The position numbers were made by a program, and so were the translations under genes. Shown here piece after piece: positions 29,041-39,862 of a stretch of 40,314 nt of DNA. Within the stretch, counting starts at the first letter, position 1. Every line of letters begins with the position of its first letter. Under the pieces are notes generated by a model. The model was not told the origin of the DNA. It did not search any database and worked only from the letters and a program-made list of their open reading frames with translations. Source of the DNA: Trichomonas tenax (lineage: Eukaryota > Parabasalia > Trichomonadida > Trichomonadidae). The stretch spans positions 1 to 40,314 of the forward strand of contig JALKBU010000436.1 in NCBI GenBank assembly GCA_023091735.1. The letters are read 5' to 3'.

Positions 29041-29763
29041 ATGTCTTTGAAATTCATATCTCACAAAGCATGGCATCCGAGACGTCTCGATAATATTCGA
29101 AAAGTCGCGCAAGCTGAAGCGAAGTATAACGAGGAGCAGACAAAAATGGCCGAGTTACGTAGAGAAAGAGAAGAAGAAAAAGATTTGGAAGAATTGAGAA
29201 AAGCAAACGAGGCTGCAGGTAGAATAGAGAAAGCCCCAAGGAGAGTCAATTGGATTTACGAGGCATTGATCATCCAAAAGAAAGGAGATGACGATGATGA
29301 GCCAGAAGAAGAACGTGTGAATCCTTTGAAGGGTCAACAGCGTCCGGATGCGATTATGGAGGATAAGATTCATGAACAAATGACAAAAACGAATGTTCCT
29401 GGTTCAAAATTCCTTGGCGCTGTAACAGAATCGAAAGGCGATAAAGAAATGAAGCTGAGAGAAGACCCGTTCACAGCAATATTCAGCAAACGCAAACAAG
29501 ACGAAGAAAGAATTAAACAGGAACAACAATTAATCGAACAAGCTTCAAGGTATAGATTTAATCAAGTGAAAACAAACATATCTGAACTTTATCCTGCTGA
29601 TGAAGATGACGATCCTGAGCCTCAACCAAATCCAAATACGCAAAATCAAGCATTCAGTATTCGAAATATGACAAAGCAACCAGAAAAAGATTCATCCAGC
29701 GATTCAAATTCGCGTCATCATAGTCATCATCACCATCACCACCATCATCACAGCAGACATTGA
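29041..29763 (+). CDS. Cwc25-like pre-mRNA splicing factor
   Basis: A 240-residue protein matching Cwc25 (CIR N-terminal domain family). The N-terminus has the expected AWHPRRLDNIRKVAQAEAKY, followed by a charged helix (ELRREREEEKDLEELRKANE) and the VNWIYEA step (human has LDWMYQG). The middle block PGSKFLGAVTES and KLREDPFTAIFSKRKQDEER matches the second conserved Cwc25 region. In yeast Cwc25 joins the activated spliceosome just before the first transesterification step. The tail is Ser-rich and ends in a run of about ten His with Ser and Arg (positions 29719-29760), which is not part of the family core. Two Inr words lie just upstream. Confidence 0.88.
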   Translation: MSLKFISHKAWHPRRLDNIRKVAQAEAKYNEEQTKMAELRREREEEKDLEELRKANEAAGRIEKAPRRVNWIYEALIIQKKGDDDDEPEEERVNPLKGQQRPDAIMEDKIHEQMTKTNVPGSKFLGAVTESKGDKEMKLREDPFTAIFSKRKQDEERIKQEQQLIEQASRYRFNQVKTNISELYPADEDDDPEPQPNPNTQNQAFSIRNMTKQPEKDSSSDSNSRHHSHHHHHHHHHSRH

Positions 29764-30395
29764 AAAATAGTTTCGTAACACATTACAAAATCTACTCAAC
29801 TCAAGTTCTTACCATAGATCTCCAAATTTACAGCATATTTTTCAATATCAAAAATTAAGCGATGCGTACTAATTAATTATACCTACATTTTTGCAAATGT
29901 GCATTGTTTAGTATTGAAATAAATCATTGTTTCCATGATCAAACTTTATACTTTGATTTTTCTAATTTCAAGTGTTTTCCAACTCACAAATTATATAAAT
30001 CATCTATGAAATCTTGGCAATATAATTGAAATTGTTGGTTTCTTTATTTGATATTTTTGGAAAATATATTTTTGATATTTAATAAAAAGGAGGAATATTT
30101 GAATTATACACATCAGGATGCGATGATTTCGAGTAGTTTGGATGGATAATAAATGATAATAAAAATGAGGAATTGATATTGTCAAACGAACACAAGAGAA
30201 GACATTAAGAATATTCTACAGCAGAGCAAGCTTAGTCTATTTGCAGCGAGAGAACGCTTAGAAGTCAAGTTTTGAAAAAAAAATTAGTGATTCAAATTGC
30301 AATGTCTTAGACTATGCAAAAGCGAAAAACACAAAGAAATCGCAAATTGCCAATATTCAAATATTTTTCGTTACTAAATTTATTTATTTTATTAG
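29764..30395. other. Intergenic, nothing recognised
   Basis: About 630 bp of AT-rich DNA; no Inr match of the TCAYW type close to the next start. No gene supported. Confidence 0.5.
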
Positions 30396-33300
30396 ATGAC
30401 TTCCGTTTTCTCTTTGATTTCGCCTGGAACAAAGCCTGAGCCCAAGGTGATAAATATCAAAGGGATGGAAAGAAGGCATTTAAAGGAAATGATTTGGCAA
30501 TTGTCTGAAGAAAAGAACAATAATATTAATATAAATAACAGATTAACTGTAGAAACATCCGCAGTTGTTGACGCCAACCAACAATTGAATGATGGACTTC
30601 AGGAGCGTAAACGTCATCTCCAAACACTTCATAAATACATTCAAGATAATTCATCTAAATTAGAAACGTATAAACAAGCACACAAGAATGCGCTTTTCCG
30701 TCTCGAGCAGTTTAGGAATCGTGCTAGGAAGGAAACGCATGGATTAGCGATTGAAAATTTAAATAACGAAATTAATCGTTTAACAGAATACATTGAACAT
30801 CTCAAGCTACAGGCACAAAAGTGCAACTCCAAAGTAGAGCGTGAAACACAGGTTATTTCGCGCGTGAAAAACCTCAACGGACTTTCGAAAGAATTGATTT
30901 CGATGAATAAAGAATTAACAGACGAAGCTTATAGAATCATTCTAATGCTCGAAAGGTCAGGAATAATACTAGATTCTAATTATCAATATATTCTTCGAAA
31001 ATTACAGAAACAAGTCGAATCTTCGCATAAAATGCGTGTTTCAATATTTGGAGCACATCCTGATATGTTCGATCGTGGAGATATGGAATTCGACGAACTT
31101 GATCTACGTTTGCACGCGATGATTCCATTTTTAGAGAAAAAAGTTGGCATTTATCAATCAAACCCTGCAAACTCAGGCCAGTACAATATATTCAATATAT
31201 CGGACTCAGAAATGTACTTTTCAGCTCCTTACACTCCAAGATCTGATGAAGAACAATTTGTTTCAACTGCTCATTCTAGATCGCAATCCAGCCTGAAACA
31301 AGGGTCTTCGACAAACACAGATAGATTTAAGACACCGAAAAGCAAGAAAGAGAATCAATTCGATGATATAATTAATAAACAAAATGCAAAACCAGTCACA
31401 CAGCAAGAAAATCGCAATGGAAATCTCTCAACATCAATGCAGAAACTCAGAGCAACCTATGTTAAGCCAAATCTCGGAGCATCAAATAAATTAAATTTAC
31501 ATCCTCCAAATGCACACCAAATTCCTCAAAAAGCACATTCAAGGTTCGCAAGGAAGTCCAATGCTCAAAGAACTTCATCAGATTCAGTAGACGAAGATGG
31601 TGTTATCAGGCCACCAACAAAAAATCCAAGATCGCAATACACGAAGAAGAAAATCGATTCTAAGAAAAGCGATGACAATACAGAGGTTAATATGGAAGAC
31701 GATGAAGGAGGATCCATCGATAAGCTTAATCAGCATATCAGTCAGCAGTCATCACTTCAGGATCTCAATCACGACGATCTCGATGAAATCAGAAGAATGG
31801 CAAAAGAAAACACATCTAAAGCACTCGCTCCACAAATAGAATTGACGTACAACCCAAGACACAGTGGAAGATCATCAAGACAAAAGAATATGGAAGCATT
31901 CAAGAATACAGTTGATGAAGCACTTGGAACTAAACCAAAAGACAGTGAAAATAAACAATCAGAAGATAAAGCAGATCAAGAAAACAAACAATCAGAAGAT
32001 ATCAAATCAAAGCAACTCGAAGATCAAGCAAACAATGATCTTATCGACAGCATTCAAAATAATATTGATAGCATTGATGATGAGCAGATCACTTCTTCTA
32101 AGTGCTCAGGAAGAAGAAGGAAATCTGCTGCAAAGGAACCAAAGAACAATGAGAATCAGGAATCAGGTGGACAGTCAGCATTATCAGCCAAGGATAAAGA
32201 TAGAAAGTCAGCAACTTCATCAAAGAAAGATTTAGAAAAAGCTGCTGATCAAGTTGAAAACCAGAATGCAGAAAACAAAAACTTAGATAATATTAATGGA
32301 GATAATGATATCAGCGAAACATTCAAAGATGAGAATGGAGATTTATCATCTCGTCAAAAGGATGCTACAACATCACAGAAGAGTCTTGACAGAGCAAAGG
32401 ATGCTACATCATCAAAGAAAGATATCAACAACGCTGACGATGACATTAAGTCTCAAAAGGATCTTTCTACCCCAACAAATTCAAAGAAAGATAGTGAAAA
32501 TGCAACAGCATCCAAGAAAGATCTTAACAATGCTGATGGAGAAAAGGCTGCAGCCTCAAAGAAAGATCTCGCAAGCAATAATGAGAATGCCACAAAATCA
32601 CAGAAAGATCTCGAAAACGCAGGAAAAGATGCAGCATCAAATTCACAGAAAGACCTTGCAAACAACAGCAAAAGCGCGACAAAATCACAAAAGGATCTCG
32701 AAAACGCAGGTGACAACGCAACAGCATCAAAGAAGGATCTTGAGAACGCGACAAAAGATGCCACATCATCAAAGAAAGATCTTTCTCAAGTAGACAAAGA
32801 TGCAACAGATTCTAAGAAAGATCTCGGTCAAACAGATAAAGATGAAAATGATGCCACATCTTCTAAGAAGGATCTCGCAAAATCTGGAAATCAAGATGGT
32901 TCTCAAGATAACGAAGACCCTACAAACAGAGATTTCAACGCTGATCCTACAAAAGATACAACATCATCCAAGAAGGACCTTAACGCTGATGAAAAGGCAT
33001 TATCATCACAAAAGAATATTGCTGATGGACAAAGTGCGACAGCTTCAAAGAAGGATCTTAACTCTGCTGATGAAAAATCAGCCCAAGATGCAAACAAAGA
33101 CAAATCCGCTGTTGATGCTGATTCTAAGGATGCATCTAAGAACGATTTAGATGCTGCAGCTATGAACGCAGGTAAGAATGGCGAAAGCGCTACAGCATCA
33201 AAGAAAGATTTATCAAAATCAGGCGAAGATAAGGATGCAACTCAGTTTCAGAAGGATCTCAAGAACAATGCCACATCTGGAAAAGACAGCGATGCAAACG

Positions 33301-36300
33301 CTTCTAAGAAAGACATTGCTTTAGTTGGTGTTGTTGATGGATCAAAGTCTGAAAAGGATGGATCAAAGTACGATAATGCAACATCATCAAAGAAGAATAT
33401 CTCAGATGCTGGTAAAGACGGAGCTTCAGCTACTGCTTCAAAGAAGGATTTAGCAAATTCTGAAGACGCAACAGAGTCACAAAAGAATCTTGTAGGTAAA
33501 GATGCAACTCAATCACAAAAAGATATCAATAATGATGCCTCAAAGATAGTAGAAAATGAAAATGGAAGCGCTCTAGATTCTGTGCATGACAGCCAGAATA
33601 GTGGTGAAGGAAAAGCTAGGAAGCACAGAAGAAAACGTTCAACTGCACAAGATGGTGATGCAACATCAAAGAAAGATATTCAATCACAGGAAGACTCTAC
33701 AGCATCGAAGAAAGATCTCGATAAGACACAGAAAGATGGAGACAAAGAAACAGAATCACAGAAGAATCTCACAAATGGCAACGCTTCAAAATCAAAGAAT
33801 GATCTTAATGCTCAGGATAAAGATGGAGAAAATACATCACAATCAAAGAAGGATATTGGAAAAGATGGAGAAAATGCAACTGCTTCAAAGAAAGATCTCG
33901 ATGGTGCTCAACAAGATGGAGAAAATGCATCACAATTGAAGAAGGATATTGCTGGTGCAGAGTTGAAATCGAATGATGATGATGCAACATCATCAAAGAA
34001 GAATCTTGGAAAGGAAGGTGAAGATGCAACAGCTTCAAAAAAGGATCTTTCCAAAGATGATGAAAATGCAGCAACTTCTTCAAAGAAGAATTTGGATCAG
34101 AATCAAGACGCAACAGCTTCAAAGAAGGACCTCAACAAGGATAGCGATGCAACAGCAGAATCATCAAAGAATGGTATCAAAAATGATGGAGAAAATGTTT
34201 CAAAGAAGAATCTCGAAAGCAACGAAAATAATGCAGCTTCAGCTTCATCGAAGAATCTTGGAAAAGATGGCAAAAGTGCAACACAATCAAAGAAAGACAT
34301 TGCAAATAATGACGCACCAAACTCAAATGGCGATACAGATAATCAATTAGGTGAAAATGCATCAATGAAGGATCTCAAGGATGGTAAGAATGCAGCAGCA
34401 TCCAATAAGGATCTCGCAGACTCACTCAAAGCCGTTGCTTGCGCAATTGCAATCAATCAAGATCCAAAGTCAGGAAAAAATGATGAGAATGTATCTGAGT
34501 CACAAAAGGATCTCTCAAAGTCCAAAGATGGTCAAAATGCAACAGCATCAAATAAGGACCTTTCTCAAGCTGGAAAAGATGATGCTATATCCTCAAAGAA
34601 GGATATTTCCCAACAAGATGGAGCAGCAAATGATTCCAATGCATCGAAGAAGGACCTTTCTCAGCAAGATAATGATGATAATGGAGCAACTTCATCAAAG
34701 AATGACATTGCAGCATCTGGTAAGAATAATGATGGTGATAATACAACATCTCAGAAAGATCTCGAAAATGCTGGGAAGGACGGAAAGAGTGCAACAGCTT
34801 CACAAAAGGATATCTCTGGCGCAAATAAGGACAATGAAAACGCCGATGCATCTCAGAACGATATTGATGGCATAAACAAGAATGCAACAGATTCTCAGAA
34901 GGATCTCACAGGTAAAGATGGCGACGCCGCAACATCGCAAAAGGATCTCGAAAATGCAGCTAAAGACGCAACAGCTCCTCAAAAACATATTGCGGAATCA
35001 GGTGGAGCTGGAAATGCCACAGGTTCGCAAAAGGATCTTGAAAACGCAAGCAAAGATGGAAAGAGTGCAACATCATCCAAAAAGAATCTTGGTGAAGCCA
35101 GAAAAGTTACTTCAACATCACAAAAGGATATCGCAAAAGATGCATTAGATTCCCAGAAGGATATCAACGGTGCAGAGAAGGATGGAAAGAATGCAGCAGC
35201 ATCACAGAAGGATCTCGCAAAGTCTGGAAAGGGAAATGATGCCATATCTTCAAAGAAGAATATCGCAAACGCAAACAAAAATCCTGAACAAAAGTCAGAA
35301 AAGGATGGAAATGATTCTTCAGCTTCTAAGAAGGATCTCGGCAATGTTGTTACTGCTGTTTCACAGAAAGATCTTGCAGGAGAAGATAGACAAAACAGTC
35401 CAGATGGAGATGATGGTGATGTTAGTCGTAAGCGTCGCAGGAGAAGGAAACAAAGATCAAAGATCTGTGACGATGATGCTTTCAATACTGATGAAGTCAA
35501 TAACAACGATGTTTCAAACAATGCCGAAGAAGTTTCCACAGGTGCCGATGGCGACATCCAAGATCCATCACGTAAGCGCAAGAGAAGGATGCATCGCTCT
35601 AACAACCAAGACGGCGATGCTGAAAATGAAGATGAAAATAATGCAGAAAACGAGAATCTTGATGCTGACGAAAATGCAGATCCAAGCCAAGCCAAAGCTC
35701 GCAGACGTCGTAGGAAGCGCAGCCAGGCGGGTGGAAATGAAGATGGAGAAAATAACAACAATGATTACGACAATGAAGAAGATGAAAAAAATCTCGAGGA
35801 CAATGAAAACGATAACGAAAGTCTCGATGAAAATGGACAGAATGGAGATGCTTCAAGGAAGAAGAGAAGGAGGAGGAAACAAGACTCTAAGTATGAACCA
35901 ATGAATAACGCTGAAGCTGGCGTTGCTCTTGCTGGTGAAAGTGAAGATCACAAATCTGAACCAGAAACACCAAATCTCCCGAAGCTTGAAATCAAGCCAA
36001 TAAGGGACCAAGAGCAAATGGAAGCTTACAAAGATGAAGATGGAAACATCAAATACAGGCCAAGCTCAAAGCCACGCTATCAAGTTCTCGATTCACCAGA
36101 AGATGAAAAGAAGAAAAACAACGATAACGATTATGATGATGACGATTTTGAAATTCTTGATCCTGTTTCACCAAAGCCAACATATGCATACTGCATTCGC
36201 AAGATTCGCGCACCAGCTTATGAAGCACCTAATCTCAATAACCTGAACAACAAAAACATTAAACCAGATGAGGAAAAGAACAACAAAGATCAAACAGCAC

Positions 36301-38045
36301 CGAAATCCGGAAAATTATCAACAAAGTCAAACAAAGATGACGTTTCTCCGAAGTCAGGAAAGGCTTCAACGAAGTCCAACAAAGAGGATATATCACCAAA
36401 GTCCGGAAAAGCTTCAACCAAATTTAACAGAGCTGGAAATGCTGCAGACAAAAATAACAAATCAGGAAAAGCAGCAGAACCAGAAAAGAATCCACAAAGC
36501 GAGAAAGAAGTCGACAAGAACAAGTACAGACGCAGTTCAAGTGTCAAAGAATCACCATCGAAGTCATTATTCTCCTCAATTCGATCACCAATCAAAGGAA
36601 TGACTCCAGAGAAGTTCCAACAAGAAGTTAATAGAAGAAAGAAGCATAGAATTCATCTCACTGATGCTCAAAAGGAGCAGCTCAGGAAGGATCCAAAGTC
36701 CATTCCACGTGTAAAGCTCATCAAGAAGTATAAGAGCCCGAGTATTCCAGATGGCGTCAGAGCAGATGAACTCAGCACATTGATGTTCAATGAAGAAGAG
36801 GAGGAATTCAATGAGGCAAACTACAATCCACTGGATCTCCAAATGAGTCCACCAGTTTCTCCTCGTGATGTTCCTTTGCAGAGAAGCAACAAGAAGCTCC
36901 CAGATTCCATCTTGAGAACACCATCATCACCAACAGATGAAGCATTCAAGAGACACATCGTAAGAAAGGCAATGTCCCACAAGATCGACAGAGCGAGACT
37001 CAGACTGAAAATTAATGACGCCATTGTTGACTTACAAGCATACGACGAGGAAATCTCCGATCTCACAATGCAGCTGAAGCTTCTTCAATTCGAGGCAAAA
37101 CAGAAAGCTGAAGCAAAGTCTAACTGCGCTATCGATAGCTTCAACTACTCAATCAAAACAGTTTCTCCAAAGTCCGATGTTGCCGTCAACACAGAACTCA
37201 GTCTTTCTGACCTCAACTCTAAGCGCAGCAAGATCAACGAGAACAATAATGCTATTTCCACATCGAGATCAAATGAAGCTGTCATCAGAGTCGAAAGGCG
37301 CCGCCTACAAGAGAGAAAGCAAATTCTCCAACTCAGAAATCGTGACAATGACGAGTTACAAGGCGAAGTTACAAAGCTCGACAACTACATCAGCAAGTAC
37401 AGAGCCGGCAGCACATACATTTCTCCTGAGCACCAGCAGCGTATCAATGTTGAGCAAGATATCGAAAAGATGCGCCAGCAGACATATCAGATCGAGCAGC
37501 AGATCAGAGATCTCGGTCCTGTTGAGAAGAAACTCCGCTGCAAGGTCGAAGATCTTAGATGGATCCTTGATAACAAGAACAAAGAACTCGCTGAGGAGAG
37601 AAGGAAAGGAAAACCAGATGTTCCTAAGTTGTGGAAGGTCCTCGAATCTTACAAGGCAATGGAGAAGACAGCACGCGAGCGCCTGAAGAGCTCTCAACAA
37701 GAACTCGATGAACTCGTCAAGATGATCAAAGACAAGAAGGCAACATATGCCCCTGAGAACGTAATGATGGCACAAAGCGAACTTGACAAGGCCAAATCAT
37801 TATGCGAGAGAAATGAACAACTCGCAAAGGAGAAGTTCGCACCAAAGGAACTTGACAGCAAAATAGTTAACAACGCAGTCCTTCAAGATTACAATGATCA
37901 ATATAAGGAAGCACAGAGACAAATCTCAGATGTCGATAGCCAAACAAAGAAGATCTTACAAAGAATAGATAGAGTATCAAGAACACTTATTTCACTGAAG
38001 GTGGGTGTTCCAGAACATCCACTGTTCTCTAAGTTAATAGCTTAA
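30396..38045 (+). CDS. Giant coiled-coil protein with degenerate SKKDL repeats
   Basis: A 2549-residue, highly charged protein of unknown function. Residues about 22-220 are coiled coil (HLKEMIWQLSEEKNN, LQERKRHLQTLHKYIQ). Residues about 220-600 are disordered. From about 600 to 1660 a degenerate repeat of some 10-20 residues fills the chain: the core (A-T/S-A-S-K-K-D-L or S-Q-K-D-L) is joined by spacers of E/N/D/G/K residues. At 1668-1835 come four acidic units each with an Arg/Lys-rich cluster (SRKRRRRRKQRSK, SRKRKRRMH, ARRRRRKRSQ, SRKKRRRRK) that could be nuclear or nucleic-acid signals; an earlier one (KARKHRRKRS) is near 1072. A 16-residue repeat (SPKSGKASTKSNKEDI) occurs three times near 1967-2015. 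A long C-terminal coiled coil runs from about 2180 to 2545. The layout suggests a filament or scaffold protein. No Inr is seen near the ATG. Confidence 0.85.
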   Translation: MTSVFSLISPGTKPEPKVINIKGMERRHLKEMIWQLSEEKNNNININNRLTVETSAVVDANQQLNDGLQERKRHLQTLHKYIQDNSSKLETYKQAHKNALFRLEQFRNRARKETHGLAIENLNNEINRLTEYIEHLKLQAQKCNSKVERETQVISRVKNLNGLSKELISMNKELTDEAYRIILMLERSGIILDSNYQYILRKLQKQVESSHKMRVSIFGAHPDMFDRGDMEFDELDLRLHAMIPFLEKKVGIYQSNPANSGQYNIFNISDSEMYFSAPYTPRSDEEQFVSTAHSRSQSSLKQGSSTNTDRFKTPKSKKENQFDDIINKQNAKPVTQQENRNGNLSTSMQKLRATYVKPNLGASNKLNLHPPNAHQIPQKAHSRFARKSNAQRTSSDSVDEDGVIRPPTKNPRSQYTKKKIDSKKSDDNTEVNMEDDEGGSIDKLNQHISQQSSLQDLNHDDLDEIRRMAKENTSKALAPQIELTYNPRHSGRSSRQKNMEAFKNTVDEALGTKPKDSENKQSEDKADQENKQSEDIKSKQLEDQANNDLIDSIQNNIDSIDDEQITSSKCSGRRRKSAAKEPKNNENQESGGQSALSAKDKDRKSATSSKKDLEKAADQVENQNAENKNLDNINGDNDISETFKDENGDLSSRQKDATTSQKSLDRAKDATSSKKDINNADDDIKSQKDLSTPTNSKKDSENATASKKDLNNADGEKAAASKKDLASNNENATKSQKDLENAGKDAASNSQKDLANNSKSATKSQKDLENAGDNATASKKDLENATKDATSSKKDLSQVDKDATDSKKDLGQTDKDENDATSSKKDLAKSGNQDGSQDNEDPTNRDFNADPTKDTTSSKKDLNADEKALSSQKNIADGQSATASKKDLNSADEKSAQDANKDKSAVDADSKDASKNDLDAAAMNAGKNGESATASKKDLSKSGEDKDATQFQKDLKNNATSGKDSDANASKKDIALVGVVDGSKSEKDGSKYDNATSSKKNISDAGKDGASATASKKDLANSEDATESQKNLVGKDATQSQKDINNDASKIVENENGSALDSVHDSQNSGEGKARKHRRKRSTAQDGDATSKKDIQSQEDSTASKKDLDKTQKDGDKETESQKNLTNGNASKSKNDLNAQDKDGENTSQSKKDIGKDGENATASKKDLDGAQQDGENASQLKKDIAGAELKSNDDDATSSKKNLGKEGEDATASKKDLSKDDENAATSSKKNLDQNQDATASKKDLNKDSDATAESSKNGIKNDGENVSKKNLESNENNAASASSKNLGKDGKSATQSKKDIANNDAPNSNGDTDNQLGENASMKDLKDGKNAAASNKDLADSLKAVACAIAINQDPKSGKNDENVSESQKDLSKSKDGQNATASNKDLSQAGKDDAISSKKDISQQDGAANDSNASKKDLSQQDNDDNGATSSKNDIAASGKNNDGDNTTSQKDLENAGKDGKSATASQKDISGANKDNENADASQNDIDGINKNATDSQKDLTGKDGDAATSQKDLENAAKDATAPQKHIAESGGAGNATGSQKDLENASKDGKSATSSKKNLGEARKVTSTSQKDIAKDALDSQKDINGAEKDGKNAAASQKDLAKSGKGNDAISSKKNIANANKNPEQKSEKDGNDSSASKKDLGNVVTAVSQKDLAGEDRQNSPDGDDGDVSRKRRRRRKQRSKICDDDAFNTDEVNNNDVSNNAEEVSTGADGDIQDPSRKRKRRMHRSNNQDGDAENEDENNAENENLDADENADPSQAKARRRRRKRSQAGGNEDGENNNNDYDNEEDEKNLEDNENDNESLDENGQNGDASRKKRRRRKQDSKYEPMNNAEAGVALAGESEDHKSEPETPNLPKLEIKPIRDQEQMEAYKDEDGNIKYRPSSKPRYQVLDSPEDEKKKNNDNDYDDDDFEILDPVSPKPTYAYCIRKIRAPAYEAPNLNNLNNKNIKPDEEKNNKDQTAPKSGKLSTKSNKDDVSPKSGKASTKSNKEDISPKSGKASTKFNRAGNAADKNNKSGKAAEPEKNPQSEKEVDKNKYRRSSSVKESPSKSLFSSIRSPIKGMTPEKFQQEVNRRKKHRIHLTDAQKEQLRKDPKSIPRVKLIKKYKSPSIPDGVRADELSTLMFNEEEEEFNEANYNPLDLQMSPPVSPRDVPLQRSNKKLPDSILRTPSSPTDEAFKRHIVRKAMSHKIDRARLRLKINDAIVDLQAYDEEISDLTMQLKLLQFEAKQKAEAKSNCAIDSFNYSIKTVSPKSDVAVNTELSLSDLNSKRSKINENNNAISTSRSNEAVIRVERRRLQERKQILQLRNRDNDELQGEVTKLDNYISKYRAGSTYISPEHQQRINVEQDIEKMRQQTYQIEQQIRDLGPVEKKLRCKVEDLRWILDNKNKELAEERRKGKPDVPKLWKVLESYKAMEKTARERLKSSQQELDELVKMIKDKKATYAPENVMMAQSELDKAKSLCERNEQLAKEKFAPKELDSKIVNNAVLQDYNDQYKEAQRQISDVDSQTKKILQRIDRVSRTLISLKVGVPEHPLFSKLIA
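32190..35395 (+). repeat. Coding repeat array (SKKDL-type units)
   Basis: Short imperfect repeats such as GCAACAGCATCAAAGAAAGA followed by TCTCGA-type codons recur throughout the central part of the giant gene. Units differ in length and codons, so the array was under selection for protein pattern, not kept by recent copying alone. Confidence 0.8.
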
Positions 38046-38386
38046 TAATTTTGTTATGTTAGTTTTGTTGTTTATATTTTTTTTCTTATGTAAATTATGT
38101 TTTTAATATTATTTAAACCTAACTGCCCTTATATAATGTACATGATGTAAAAGTATATGTTTCTTAACTCAAGTCTGTTAAACACATCATTTCTACATAG
38201 ATATAAAAATATTTTTATAAAATTATTTTGAAAATTATCTAAAGAAATACATTCAAAATAACCTTTCGATGTACGGAAATCCTGCTCCAAAAAGTGATGC
38301 CTTCCTGCCATGTAAACACATAAAATGCCATGTAAATAATATACATTTCAATTATTTGCTCGCAAATTGATTTCAGCTAATGATAA
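38046..38386. other. Intergenic with two TGCCATGTAAA words
   Basis: Two direct copies of TGCCATGTAAA lie at 38306-38316 and 38326-38336. Nothing else is seen. The Maverick fragment begins at about 38387. Confidence 0.5.
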
Positions 38387-39794
38387 CTAGCAAATATTAA
38401 AAATAGGTAAATATTCATATAACATATAATGTTCATTATATAATAATAATTCAATTGTTTGTATCTTTTGTTTATTAGATGGTGTATATGTAATAATACT
38501 TTTATTTGAATCAACTAAATGAATAATAAATTCTAATCCAGTTTCATCAGATATGATTTTAATTTTACTTTGAGGTAAATCTCTTGTACGTATTGTATTT
38601 CTCATAAAATCTAATATATGTTTATCAACATTAGCTTGTTCACACGCATATACAAAACAATTATCCTTTGTCATTAATTTTGATGTTCTCTAATATTTTA
38701 AATATTTGATAACGTTCTAAATTAATTGGTAATTTAGAAATATATTTCCAAAACTCACTAGATCTATTATTATATGTACGCTTGTTAATTTTAGAATTCC
38801 AAAACGCTTCAACAGCTTGTTTATTTCCAGAAGCTTCTAAAGTTTCTAATACTAGTTTTTCATCACTATTAAGTTTATATAATGGTCTAATTTCATCATT
38901 GGTTTTATTTTTAATATTATTATTACGAATATCATTAATAGTTAAATTAGGATATGCTGTTAAATCAAACATTTTAATACTAGATAGTTCAGCAATCTTA
39001 TCTAAGAATGTATCGTAATGTTTTTTAATTATATCAGAACTATTTTCTTCTATATTACTAATAAAGTTATTATCACATATCTGATTTAATAATATACTAA
39101 TGTTATTAACATTTAATGTTGTTGCTTCTAACTTATTATCTATCTCATAAACAATTAACCATTTCTGTGAAGTATATAAATTTAACTTTTTAAGTAATTT
39201 AACAAATACATCTTTAATGTTGTTGTTGAAGAATACTTTTTCATTTTCATTATAATTTTTAATATTTAATTCTATTACTCGATTATTTGCTTTAACGTTT
39301 TCTTATCATTTAATTCATCAAACTTTAATCAATGTTTTTTATTAAGTAGTTTATTATTTATACTTTTAATAACTTTCTTAACTTTTATAATTTTATTTAA
39401 TGCTAAATTAATTTCTTCACGTGTTATTTTAATTTTATTATTCTTAATTCCAACATATAGATTAACATTAGTAATATCATACATTTCTTTTCTAATATCT
39501 CTAGGTATATATGTTTTATTAATTCCAACATCTACATTAGTAATATCATACATTTCTTTACGTATATTATATGGAATAGAAGTTTTAGTGTATAAATCTA
39601 ATTGTAAATTATCAAATGGAAATATAATATAATTCTTAATATTCTTATAAGTAATTTCATCATTATAATTAATTAAATTGTTTGATAATAATTTTCTATT
39701 CTTTTTTTTAATTACTAGTATGTTCAATATTTAATTTTGATAATAGTTTCTTAATCTGATTATTTGTTAGAACACCTAATTTTTTATATGACAT
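38387..39794 (-). pseudogene. Decayed N-terminal part of a Maverick DNA polymerase gene
   Basis: Minus-strand reading frames starting at the ATG 39792-39794 (MSYKKLGVLTNNQIKKL) continue in pieces. A frameshift near 39727 leads to the part 39727-39329, which ends with a stop. Another shift near 39300 opens a frame that runs to 38664 (EAFWNSKINKRTYNN, SSEFWKYISKLPINLERYQI), and a shift near 38670 opens the piece ending at 38387 (TKDNCFVYACEQANVD). The later blocks match what I recall of the region ahead of the polymerase domain in trichomonad Maverick family B polymerases. No exonuclease or palm motifs (YGDTDS type) are present, as the gene is cut off at about 38387. A 69-bp (23-residue) tandem duplication lies at about 39467-39560 (IRKEMYDITNV twice). 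Confidence 0.7.
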
Positions 39795-39862
39795 TTATGT
39801 AAAATAAAAATATTAAAATTTATATGTTATTAAAAATATACTTTTTTTATCTATATTAAATA

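Noticed and set aside
32296..35904. Several plus- and minus-strand frames of 60-260 codons inside the giant gene
   Set aside because: Low-complexity shadows produced by the repeats (Met/Gln/Arg-rich or Ser/Phe-rich) and fully inside the long frame.
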